Assembly: GCA_963682175.1 (NCBI GenBank)
Contig: OY821787.1
Span: 17,338,501-17,402,500, forward strand
Direction: 5' to 3'
DNA: 64,000 bases
From: Triglochin maritima
Lineage: Eukaryota > Streptophyta > Magnoliopsida > Alismatales > Juncaginaceae
The first letter of the stretch is position 1. Each line of letters opens with the position of its first letter. The notes below the pieces were generated by a model. That model did not search any database and was not told where the DNA came from. It saw only the letters and a program-made list of their open reading frames with translations. Shown piece by piece: positions 45,925-56,195 of this stretch. The translations under genes were made by a program, and so were the position numbers.

Positions 45925-48883
45925 GATCCGGTCAAAAATTGGAGCTAAAACTAAAGTTAACGATCGAACAAAGGTCTACGACGGTCGTCCGTTTAGAAGG
46001 TCTTGGCCATGATAAAATTCTACAAAGATGCAACGGTCGAACTCCAAATTGGTCCCGTCCGACCAAAAATATCAGGGATGTCACAATCTCCATTCTAACT
46101 ACATCTGATCGACCGCCATCATGGCATCGGTCGATCAGTGCTTGGGCTACGCCAGGCAATGCCTAAGTGTTGCCTCGCTATGCCGGTCGGGGCCCGACCG
46201 CACCCGGTCTTCGCCTCCCTTCATCGTCGGCGAGGCTGTAGGATTTCGTGTCCCTATGTATGTATATATTTTAAAAAAATTAATACAAACATACAAGATC
46301 AATTTCATATTTTCATTAATTTTACGTACATGTATTTGTTTATTCTAATATCATGCATTCCTATACATATTAAAATAAACAAAGAATAGAGGATCATACC
46401 CAAAGGTTCTCTAAAACCTTTCAGAAGATCCGGAGTTCCATTGCTCATCGAATCGCCCGCCGATTCGCCTCCAAGCCAAACTCTAAAGAAGATTAGAGAG
46501 ACAGGAGCTAGCCGATCAATCTTTGATTAGGCTTAGAATCTAGCTAATAACTCATCTTTAAGCTCCTGAGATTTCTATCTCCAAAACTTAAAATTATTAA
46601 GAGATTTTCGTGGTGATTAAGGGAGAGATTAATGAGAGAAAGATTTTTTGCATTAACATAAACAAGTAGGATGAGGGGTCCCTTTATAGGCTCCCAAAAC
46701 ATCCTTATCAAGAACTATTCTTTAGTCATGATCTCTTGCTTATTCTCTCCTAAAATTAATCTCAAATTGCCACATAAGCATCCTATAAAACGTTTAATTA
46801 AATTTGGAATTAATCCAAATCATGATCTAATTATTCTCTTAATAATTCAGGCAAAAATCGCGTTGTTCGGTTAACCGTGAGCTAGACGGTCAACCGAATA
46901 TGCATGAGAAAAATTCTTTGGAAAAATTCGGACGATCCGCGTCTTGCTCCGGTCGACCGTTGACCCACCAAAATTTCTCCTGGCGAACATTCATTGGACG
47001 ACCGTGTCACCTTCGGTCTACCAAAAATATTCTTTCTTGGTTGACCGTTCACGCTCGGTTAACCGAACCCAATTGTCCAAGAACTCCAGACAATTTCGGT
47101 CAACCAATTGTGTTTACCTTTTCCCCGTTCGGTTGACCGTTCCGAAGACACCCCGGTCGACTGAACCCTAAACGGTTTACCGTGTTTGACCCTGATTTTG
47201 CCTTTGTCAAATTTTGGATTTATTTCCAACAAAATTTGATCTTTTGGGGTTTTTAGCAAATTCATATCTTATGTAATATATCATCTTATGTAATATTAAA
47301 TTATTACACCCCATAATATACACACCTCATATGAATTTATTATGATTCTAATTATGTCAATTCTCATGACATATTGATTTTATTCGTTCACCACATATGT
47401 CACTTTTTCATATGAAACCTGACACATCATATGAACTCAAAATCAAGCTTCTTGTTTCCCAGTTTTGTGGTGTGACCTATAGGAGGATCTAAGCTAAATT
47501 GGCAATGATATTAAACACTTAATATCTCAAACTATAAGCGATATCTAGCTACACATTATAGTTATCCAATTAGCATAGATGTCTTTGTTCCACTCGAACT
47601 AAACACGATTCATTTAGTGATGTAAGTGCACCACTTGTGTTCGTCCCTTGCGTCATGATATTAAGAATATATACAAAGTAGAAATGTGTCACCTTTGTAT
47701 TATATTCATTTCTTGATCTCTCTAAACTAATTATAACTATGTAACTTAACTCAAGTTACATTGTACACATTATAATTTTGCTTTATCAAGGGGCACATTA
47801 ATATCATCACTCAATTAAGAGGGGCAACGATAATCGTTTGACTAGTTATCTTTTCCAGCACGAGTCATGTTCAACCAACTATTGCCTTTATCACTATACT
47901 CATTGATAGCTTTTGACAATAATCAAATTAAGCACTTCTTGAGTGAAAAGATATAAGTCTCATATCTTAGGATCCAAGACACAGTAAAACATTAATGACA
48001 CGAAGCACAATTCCATAATGTTTTACTTGTAAGGTCTATTCAATATATAAAACTAATCTTTTCCCCTTTTATATACTCGTGTCGTCAATTATTTGTAGAG
48101 CTACAACAATTGATGACCAACACGACAATCTTATCTCGGTGATTAATGTTCCATGTTAATTACCATGATTGTTAATAACTTTTGATTTATGCAGACCATT
48201 ATCTTTTAGAGCTCTACGGTTAAGGACCAAGCACATCTTCCTTAACACTTCCAAAAGACGAATACCATAATCAAGGAACAAAATGTTTGCACATCCAATT
48301 CATAATAATTGACATATAAAAGTAAATTGTTAGAACACATTCCCTTCAGACGCCTCCGACCTCTATCGACGAGCCACAAAAACTCCTCACACACCTTGTG
48401 TTAGCGACCTAAAGAACTTGGTATCCTTTATGTGAGATCGCCGGAGTTCGTCGTCTGCCACCTCTGGTCAACAACCTTGCACCTCTGGCAGCCCCAAGAT
48501 GTGCGACCATCTCCTGCGCCTTGCACCATGCCGATCTCACTTCACTCTGACTACGGTACGCCTTTGCACTGCTCTCCCGTCTTGTACCGTCTCCTATGTC
48601 TCCTACCGGAGCTCCGGCCACCTACAAATCTGGATGCACGTGGAGAGGGAAGGAAGGACATGTGGTGGGAGGAGAGAAAATGGGTGTTGAGGGAGTGAGG
48701 GAGAGAGGAATGTGTGTTTTATTTGAACACACACACCCCAACAAGGCATGGACTCACATGCCTCAACCACACCCATCCATACCCACCGTACTCACCCCAT
48801 CCTCTCCAAAGTCAAACCCCAATTAGTGGAAAGAAAACCCACTAACCACACTTAACCCCACTAAGGTGTATTAGGATCTGACA
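45925..48883 (-). repeat. 3' LTR of Tekay-type element (interrupted by S2)
   Basis: Blocks 45925-46236 and 48349-48883 align with the 5' LTR at 52358-53061 (AACGAWCGAACMAAGGTCT..., TGGTCRTGGCTGGGAT-like text, CCTTGCACCTCTGG). On the minus strand it begins TGTCAGATCC at 48883 directly after the polypurine tract. GC-rich open frames at 48409-48826 fall in the LTR and are not genes. Confidence 0.82.
46237..48348 (-). mobile_element. Solo LTR S2 (2.11 kb), second copy of S1 family
   Basis: Colinear with 587-2745 over its full length. TGTAGGATTTCG... to ...ATTCCCTTCA. Flanks GAGGC (46232-46236) and GACGC (48349-48353): a 5-bp TSD with one mismatch. Minus-strand TATA CCTATAAAGG at 46681-46690; CGGTYNACCG array at about 46861-47185 upstream of it. 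Confidence 0.83.
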
Positions 48884-49295
48884 ATCCACCCTCCTTAAAG
48901 AAATTTCATCCGCAAAATTTACAACGGCAACTCACTTCTTCCAAACTTCCTCCTCAATCTCCCAGGTAGCCTCACGAACGTTATGGTGCTGCCATCACAC
49001 CTTCACCATCGGAATGATTCTCCTCCTAAGCTGATGCTCCATGTAATCCACGATCTCCACAGGCCTCTCCTCTAGTGATAAATCCTGCTGGATCTCTGGA
49101 ACCTCCATCTATGACATGGATGGGTCCGCCACATACTTCCTCAGCAACGAAACATGGAAGACATTGTGAAGACCCAAAAACTACGGTCGCAAAGCAATCC
49201 TATACGTGACCTCTCCAATGCGGTCTAGAATCTCAAACGGTCTAACGTACCTTGAACTGAGCTTCCCTCCTTCCCGAACCTCATTACTCTCTGGG
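48884..49295 (-). pseudogene. int: Tekay-type integrase tail with chromodomain, and polypurine tract
   Basis: Minus-strand text runs VREGGKLSSRYVRPFEILD (integrase carboxy barrel), LHNVFHVSLLRKYVADPS, then chromodomain-type EERPVEIVDYMEHQLRRR and REATWEIEEEVWKK. Chromodomains direct integration of chromoviruses to particular chromatin. A few stops interrupt. AAGGAGGGTGGATTG (about 48883-48898, minus) is the polypurine tract. Confidence 0.87.
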
Positions 49296-49300
49296 GAGAT

Positions 49301-50878
49301 TGTTGGCATTTTGGCCTTAATCTATGTTTTGGTGATTTAATCAACGTAATCTTAATTACAATCAATGTAGAGTAGCACACATTATGCATGGCATATATAT
49401 TGATCTGTGGTAACTTCTACAGGTGATCAAGACGCAAGGATGAAAGGAATTCAAGTCAAGACATGTAATCAAACTTTTGAAGACATGTAAATTTACTTTT
49501 AATTGACTCTTACGAATATATGTAATCTTAAGCATGCAAGAGTAAATAACCATTTACATAGATACTAGGTTCCTTAGAGAAGTCACAAACAAAATTTTAG
49601 ATCATTTGGACTTCAATAGGTCACCCAAACTTAGACCGGAAAACACTTAAGACCAAACCTGAACTGTCTGAGCAAAATTGGTCGACTGAACTAGTTTTCC
49701 GTTCGACCGATTGGATCAGTTAATCTGTTAGCCAATAGTGTTAAAACGGTCAATTGTTTTGTGCCTTTTGTTCAACCGTCTATACTTGTCAAATGACTGT
49801 TAGACTTGTCTTATTCTCCAACGGTTGTTTTTACAAACCCCTAGATTTCTTGTTGCCACCGGTCGAACATTGCCTTCTTGGTGGTCTACCGGAAGAAGAC
49901 TTTTTGTGTCTTCCCAAATTGCCTACTAGTTTTGGTCAAACATTTCCATAAAACTGGTCCACCAAACCAAGACTTTTCTTGAGCCCCCTTAGTGTGTGAT
50001 ATTTTTGGTCGAACGAATCCATATCTTGTGTTCGACCGATTACATGTTTCCTTGGCCAAATCCCCTGAACGATCGATCGTTCCATACCTTTGGTTTGATC
50101 GTTCGCTTAAGTAAACTTAAGTTATAGCCTTGTTGGTTCGACCGCCCTTTGTTCGATCAACCTTTTATTTATGGACTGTTCTTGACTCCATGTCTGGACA
50201 GACTCCGGTCTACCGTTAGACCAGATTCGCTCGACCGAACTTGACCATAACGGTGACCTGCTCAATTCTGTTTTGTTTATCTTACACAAACAACTTCTAA
50301 TTATATCACAACGGCTATAACACCTTACGAGCTTATAAATAGAGGATTGAACACTTTGTTTAGACAACTCTCCCACACACAAATTGTCTCATACAATATA
50401 GAGAAGTCTCCTAATCCCAAAAACTCCTACACTACACTTTAAGCCTAAATTCCACACCTTTGATCATTGATATATCCTACTCAAAGTGTGCTCAAGTTTA
50501 GAGAGTGTGTTACACTCAACAATTCTTTGTCAAGAAGCAAGGATTTCGGTGAAAGGCCGAAGTGTTCCCTCTCGGGTTGTGAGAGGATGGAATCAAGCTC
50601 GGCGACGATTGTTCACCAGACTTGTGTTGTAAAGGCCTAATCTCGGCCAAGAATGAGATTGATAGTGAAGACGTAGGCGGAGCTCGCATAGTCGAGCGGA
50701 GCTTGCAAGAGAGGAAGTAGGCGAGAGGTCAAACCTCTATAAAAATCTTTCGGTGCCATTGTGGTTTGCAATTGTCTTCTCTACTTGTTTGTTTTTATTC
50801 CACTGCATCTTTGATTGTTTAAGGAAGTAGAGATTAACTTAAAAAGTAATTAGAATTTGTGTCATACACGACCCTATA
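49301..50878 (+). mobile_element. Solo LTR S3 (1.58 kb, copia-like) inserted in Tekay integrase
   Basis: Begins TGTTGGCATTTTGG and is flanked by perfect GAGAT repeats at 49296-49300 and 50879-50883. Removing it and one GAGAT joins the integrase reading HVFLKIS to PESNEVREGG. TATAAATAG at 50334-50342 and a CGGTYNACCG array at about 49688-50250 upstream set plus orientation. The right end (...GACCCTATA) lacks the usual CA, so the last bases may be altered. Confidence 0.82.
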
Positions 50879-50883
50879 GAGAT

Positions 50884-51420
50884 CTTCAAAAATACATGGT
50901 CACCGACCTCAAAGCTCAACTCCCATATACGTTTATCTGCGTAGCACTTCTGCCTGCTCTGTGCTGATGCTAGCCTCCTCCAGATCACATCGACCTTCTT
51001 TGCGTACATCTGCACCATCTCAGGCCCAACTAACTACCTCTCGCCAACCTCACTCCAGTAAAATGGTGATATGCAATGCCTCCCGTACAATGCTTCATAC
51101 GACACCATCTCAATACTCGCGTGGGAGCTGTTATAGGAAAATTCTATCAGCGACAAATGATCATCCCAATGCCTTGCCCAATCTAGAGTGCAATCTCTCA
51201 ACATATCTTCTAATGTCTGGAAAGTCCTCTCCGACTGACTGTCTATCTGCGGGTGAAAAGTTCTACTGAACTTCAACCGCGTCCCTAAGGCATTCTGCAA
51301 ACTCCTCAAGAACCTGGATGTAAACCTAGGGTCTCGATCAGAGATGATGCTTACAGTCACTCCTTGCAGTCTGACTATCTCCTCTATGTATAATTTAGCT
51401 AGATCCTCTAAAGGCAAACG
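50884..51420 (-). pseudogene. int: Tekay-type integrase core
   Basis: ISDRDPRFTSRFLRSLQNAL contains the second catalytic acid; HPQIDSQSERTFQTLEDML carries the glutamate; HDDHLSLIEFSYN-type text (WDDHLSLIEFSYNSSH) and YEALYGRHC follow, then WELSFEVGDHVFLK. The zinc-binding start and first acid are deleted: at 51420 the text jumps to RNase H. Confidence 0.9.
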
Positions 51421-51820
51421 TGGTCCTGCTTAGGGCATTTGCAACTGAATTCACCTTCCCCGGGTAATAGGAAATGATGAAGACAAAGTCTTTGATGAAC
51501 TTGAGTCATCTGTGTTGCCTCATATTCAGCTCTTTCTATGAAAATAGATACTTCAGACTCTTGTGGTCAGTGAAGACCTCAAACCACTCCCCATACAGAT
51601 AATGTCTTCAGGTCTTCAAGGCATGAACCACCGCTACCAACTCCAAGTCATGTGGAGGGTAATTCTTCTCGTGCACCTTCAGCTACCTTGAAGCATACTC
51701 CACTACCTTCTCATGTTGCATGAGCACGCAACCCAAACCGATCCCTGATGCAACATTGTAGATCACGTACCCCTCGCTACCACTTGCAAGGAACTCCTCT
51801 GGTTGAAGTCCTCCTGGAAC
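51421..51820 (-). pseudogene. Tekay-type RNase H remnant
   Basis: Minus-strand GSEGYVIYNVASGIGLGCVL (usual YCDAS changed to YNVAS, so the catalytic aspartate is lost), HEKNYPPHDLELVAVVHALK, VFTDHKSLKYLF, YYPGKVNSVANALSR. Stops interrupt. It is fused directly to gag text upstream by a deletion that removed protease and RT. Confidence 0.85.
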
Positions 51821-52339
51821 TCCTCCCAGCTCACGTCCTCTCTGTCGCTGAACACCACAGCGCATGTGGTTCTCCACCAGTTGGACACTGAACCGCCCAA
51901 CACATAGGTGGCCAGATCCCCTTCATCTCTAGGAACATCCAATCACTCAGAAAATCCTCTGGATCTTGAAGACCCAATCCTCAGCTGCCTCCGGGTCAAC
52001 TTCGCCCTCAAAGGTAGGCAGATGCTGACGCATAAATCTCTCATGCATTGTGCCTACCCTAGCCTGCTCATTACGGGCCGTCTGGCACTCTTGGAACTCT
52101 TCCAACCTCTCAATAGTCCCAAAGAGCGTCTGCCGCTCTTCCTTCCACACCACGCCCGTATTCGCATCACACGCACTACGCTCGCGATGCGTAGGTCTCA
52201 CGTGTCTCAGAGGCAAAACACACAACAACCAAGACACTGAATCAATTCAACTACACAAGCATGATCTTCTAAAACAAATGTAAAATTCTATCCAACTACT
52301 CCTAACGGTGGTTTCTTTAGATGAGTACACCGGAAGCAA
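51821..52339 (-). pseudogene. gag: Tekay-type gag remnant
   Basis: RFMRQHLPTFEGEVDPEAAEDW is cut here to its core FEGEVDPEAAEDW, followed by WVFKIQRIF and, out of frame, text resembling the capsid segment WEEFQEDFN. Upstream a Gln/Glu-rich amino part (RLEEFQECQTARNEQARV). The zinc knuckle is gone. Confidence 0.8.
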
Positions 52340-52354
52340 CCTGCTTTGATACCA
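52340..52354 (-). other. Primer-binding site of Tekay-type element (tRNA-iMet)
   Basis: Minus strand TGGTATCAAAGCAGG, one change from the initiator tRNA-Met site, three bases from the LTR. Confidence 0.87.
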
Positions 52355-52357
52355 AGC

Positions 52358-53061
52358 TGCAACATCCCCAAAAATTACAAAATTTAAAATGAAAATTTAA
52401 CGAACGAACCAAGGTCTATGACGGTCGACCGTTTGGATGGTCATGGCTGGGATAATATTAAACATCAATCCAATAGTCGAACACCAAAAAGGTCTCGTCC
52501 GACTGAAAATACCAGGGACTTCATAAGGTCCCAATTTAGCTACACTCGGTCTACCGCAACCTTGGCATCAGTCGACTGGTGCCTGGACTACACGAGGCAA
52601 TGCCTAAGCATTGCCTAGCTGTGATGGTCGGCACTCGCTAGTGCTCGATCTCCGGTCATCAACCTTGCACCTCTGGTAGCCCCAAGACGCGCGACCACCT
52701 CCTTCGCCTTGCACCACACCGACCTCACTTCACTCCGACTATGCAATGCCTTTGCTCGCCCGCCTTGTGTCGTATCCTCTGCCGCATGCCTGAGCGCCAC
52801 CCACCTCCAAATCTCATAGCACCTGGAGAGGGAAGGAAAGAGATGTGGTGGGAGGAGAGAAACTGGGATTTAAGGGAGAGAGGAATGTGTGTTTTCTCTT
52901 AACACACACACACCCCCAACAAGGCATGAGCTCACATGCCTCAACCACACCCATCCATACCAGACCCACCATACTCACCCATCCTCTCCAAAGTCAAACC
53001 CCAATTAGTGGGAAGCAAACCCACTAACCACACTTAACCCCACTAAGGTGGATTAGGATCT
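52358..53061 (-). repeat. 5' LTR of Tekay-type element
   Basis: About 704 bp; plus strand TGCAACATCCCC... to ...GATTAGGATCT. Relative to the 3' LTR it lacks ~110 bp around the S2 insertion point. Contains CGGTCGACCG-type palindromes at 52416-52570. Confidence 0.83.
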
Positions 53062-53109
53062 AATAGAGTTAACCTGGATTAGTTTCATTTTATGTGATTC
53101 AAACGTTGT

Positions 53110-53372
53110 TTTATCTGTTACACCTAAATTGGTTTCTAACAACTTGGGCTCTCTACACATGATGATCAATCTCGTCTTCCATGCTCGAACAAAGCACAAA
53201 AGGCTGGACTACAACCATGATCGTGAAAGAGTTTCCGTAGGCTTGTTGTGGACCAAGTTCATCTGCTCAGAAGACTAGCTAGCCGACTTGTTCACGAAGT
53301 TGTTTACTTGGGACCACTTCTTTCGTCTTTCCAGCAAACTAGGCCTCAAAGCAAGCCTAGTTTGAAAGGCAG
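53110..53372 (+). pseudogene. Copia RNase H, carboxy end
   Basis: NLGSLHMMINLVFHARTKH (cf. N-P-V-F-H-A-R-T-K-H in copia), ERVSVGLLWTKFICSED, then LADLFTKLFTWDHFF and SKLGLKASLV. One in-frame TAG. Truncated on the left by the Tekay LTR. Confidence 0.85.
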
Positions 53373-53771
53373 TGTAAGACTAGAACCATGTATAGGTGAA
53401 TAAATCATGTAATAATGTGAACACACTTAGTCTCCACATTATCACACAAGCATATTACTTTGGACCCAAATGTAGCCCAATAGGATAGCCTTAAGATAAC
53501 ATCATATAGAGCGGGTATGTGGAGGATCCGGTTAGCCATATGGATCCTCCCTCCGCCTAAATGCTTATGTATTATTTACAAACCCCAATGTAACAAAGTT
53601 ATGCTTGTGATCTCTGCCTCCATCTTCTTCCTCCTTGTGAATATGTGAACTGAGCTCCACCTTAGAGTTTAGATCTGGTCCAACTTCTCCATGTGAGCTT
53701 AGATCAGGCTTGGATCGAGCTTGGATCGATACGTATCGTCTCTCGATTCTATTCTCCTTCAACCATATTCA
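53373..53771 (+). repeat. Short copia 3' LTR
   Basis: Starts TGTAAGACTAG right after the RNase H and a purine-rich GTTTGAAAGGCAG, and probably ends CCATATTCA (399 bp). The end is assigned by the TG...CA rule only. Confidence 0.6.
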
Positions 53772-54324
53772 TTTGGTGACAACATGAATAGTTGAATAAA
53801 AGATCTACTACTTACATTCACATCCAACTGTTGTCGGTTGCATGCACTGTATAGGCACATCAAGATCGAGGAGGAAGAAGAAAGGAGCATTTACAAGAAG
53901 CTGGAGATCGAGGAAGTATTCATAATACATCATGATCTATAATCATCTAAGGACTAGTAACCAACTCAACATATTAGAATGATATCATTTGGACCATTAC
54001 ATGATTATATTTTTATAATACATCATTATACAACTTAGGATGTTATATTGGTGGCAGTGACACCTACATCTGCTAACAACGCATGATGTATGTTTTGTGG
54101 ACTATGTCATGGCTCATAACCGAATTTTTTTATTGTATGTAATAATGCCGACTTTTAGAAAAATATATAGCTTGGTCATATTTGTAATGTCTCATTCCCA
54201 TCTTCCTTTCCAGTAGTCCACTAGCTAACCTTAGATCTTCTTCGCGTCACCATCTTTCTCGAATCTCATGCATCATATCTTCCTTTGGTTTTCTATACAC
54301 CTAAACCGCAACTACAACTACATG
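53772..54324. other. Unassigned non-coding stretch
   Basis: AT-rich, no gene or repeat family recognised. Includes GAGGAGGAAGAAGAAAGG near 53871. Could be old host DNA. Confidence 0.4.
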
Positions 54325-54530
54325 CACTAGTAGAAAATAAGAGTATTACGTCAGTTTTTCACGTTAGGTTTAAAAAAATTGACGTAAAAAGAACATATCA
54401 CGTCGGTTTTTGTGATATGTAACATTGTCACGTCAGTTTTCATAAAACCGACATGAAATATTGATCTTGTCACGTTGATTTTTGTATAAACCGACGTGTT
54501 TTGTTTCCTTTTTAAAAAAAAACTACCACA
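54325..54530 (+). mobile_element. Terminus of a CACTA (En/Spm-like) DNA transposon
   Basis: CACTAGTAGAAAATAAGAG is a CACTA terminal repeat. Behind it lie subterminal repeats in both orientations: CACGTCGGTTTT, CACGTCAGTTTT, AAAACCGACATG, AAACCGACGTG. Only one end is in the window; the rest is cut off by Athila-6. Confidence 0.8.
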
Positions 54531-54770
54531 ACCATATTTCTCACTCCCTCACTTTCAATCTTTCGTCCCAACAAAAACCTCTTGTAACCTCCGCCGAAAC
54601 CCACACCGCCACCACCTATACCAAATCCACGTCGCCACCACCACCTTAGACCTCCCGTAGCCCGACCCCGACTCCTCTGGCCAATAACTTCAACGACAAC
54701 GTTGTATAACCAACTTTTGTATCTGGTCCAACTTTTGTATAACTAAGATCTCGTCCAACTTCTGTATAAC
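54531..54770. other. Interior fragment beside the CACTA terminus
   Basis: CA-rich text with CCGCCACCACC, then three short repeats of CAACTTTTGTAT (54702-54770). No ORF supported. Confidence 0.4.
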
Positions 54771-56192
54771 CAAAGTCTTGACAGAACACCTCCCCGACAA
54801 CGATGCCAAAAACATGATTGAATCAGTTATAATAACCGCAAGTACACGGCCGCGTTGAAGGGGTATCAAATACGGGTCGATCCATAGGGAGGTGTGTCGA
54901 CTTTGGTTAGTTCGTAGGCGAGTGGAAAAGAAGATTGGAGAAAAAGTAATTACACTAAACTAGACTAAACTACACTACACAACACAAGTAAGCAACAAAC
55001 AAGATGAAAGTGCGAGAAGGAATGAAACTAAGTGACTAATAAAAGAAGCTAGAAATCAGGATTGGAAGACCCCAAAGGGGTGGAGTGTGTGTACACATCA
55101 AATAAGTTGTGATGAATGCATTCATTAAGCACAAGTGTAGGTAGTGTTTGCTATGCATAAGAAGTACCTCATGGAAGAACCTATCATCCAAATCACTAAC
55201 ATAAGTGATTAATATGAGCATGCAAGCTTGTTATTAAGAACCTAAACAAGCATGGAATGTACCTAAATATTATGGCAGAAATCATCAAGTTAAGTATTCT
55301 CTTTAATTCAAACAAACATACTAACATTTCTCACATACAACAACATATAACATTCATTCCATACTACATGACATGTATAAACATCAACTCCAACCCCAAA
55401 GGGGGATGGCACTACTCACTACTCATTAAAAGAAGACAAAACGAAATTAAGGCAAATAAGATAGGAAAGGGAGACATGCTAATTACTTCTACTAAGTTTA
55501 AGAAAAACAAAACAAGCTAAACAAGCAAGCATTAAAACAAAGACAACATTAAAACAAACTATGAAGAATTATTTTGTTTACATGACTCACATTACAAGTG
55601 GCAATATTCTCCACCTTGAGTTTTACTCCAACGCTTACTCCAAGTAGACAGAATGCCACCAAGCAATGGGTAGATTACAAGGGAAGATTAAGAGTTCTAT
55701 TTATAGTCATAGAAAAAGGTAATCAGGGACAATCCCCCGATGTGGTACTAGTACAACACCAGAAATAGACATAAAACACCCTAATACATGATTTGCCCGA
55801 AGCTTGTCGGATCTGAAGCTGTCCGACCGCCAATCTGTGGTCCCCGACCGCCAATTGACGGTCTATGGAGTTCGTATCCGGTCTGGATTTTGAGTGTGCT
55901 TTCCTGGCTTGATTTCTTCATGTGTGATGCACCCAAGTCGGTTGTTGGAGTTTTAGGCCCGAATTGAATTGCCAAAATACTCATCATGATGGTGTGAAGT
56001 TTCTAGATTTGCTCATTGGTCCTTTGGGCTTACATTCGGTTACTTCTCTCTTGCATCTCAGTCCCCAAATCTTACAACGCAGTCTTTTTTCTTACTTTAA
56101 GGTCCTTTTATGCCTCTTCTCCTCAAACCTGTTTATTCCTGAAACTCAAACATAAAACTCGATACATGGTATTGTTTAGGTTCAAGATAATG
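54771..56192 (-). mobile_element. Athila-6: inverted 5' LTR and start of leader
   Basis: LTR 54814-56192 (minus strand) ends ...GATTCAATCA; the leader start and primer site (TGGCATCGTTGTCGGGGA, about 54791-54808) resemble Athila-1. The first ~45 bp of the LTR are missing; it meets the Athila-5 LTR head to head. Minus-strand TATAAATAG at 55697-55705. No coding sequence. Confidence 0.85.
55825..55863. promoter_or_regulatory. Paired dyad in U3 of Athila-6 LTR
   Basis: GACCGCCAATCTGTGGTC (55825-55842) and GACCGCCAATTGACGGTC (55846-55863), 21 bp start to start. Confidence 0.8.
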
Positions 56193-56195
56193 GAT

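Larger units (their letters stand above)
45925..53061 (-). mobile_element. Tekay/Del-type chromovirus, heavily deleted, with two solo LTRs inside
   Basis: Minus-strand order: 5' LTR (53061-52358), primer site, short gag remnant, deletion, RNase H remnant, deletion, integrase, chromodomain region, polypurine tract AAGGAGGGTGGATTG, 3' LTR. The last is interrupted by solo LTR S2; integrase is interrupted by solo LTR S3. Protease and RT are missing. Its outer left boundary is approximate. Confidence 0.85.

Noticed and set aside
48409..48826. Several overlapping GC-rich open frames
   Set aside because: They lie in the Tekay-type 3' LTR, overlap on both strands and are not kept in the 5' LTR copy.
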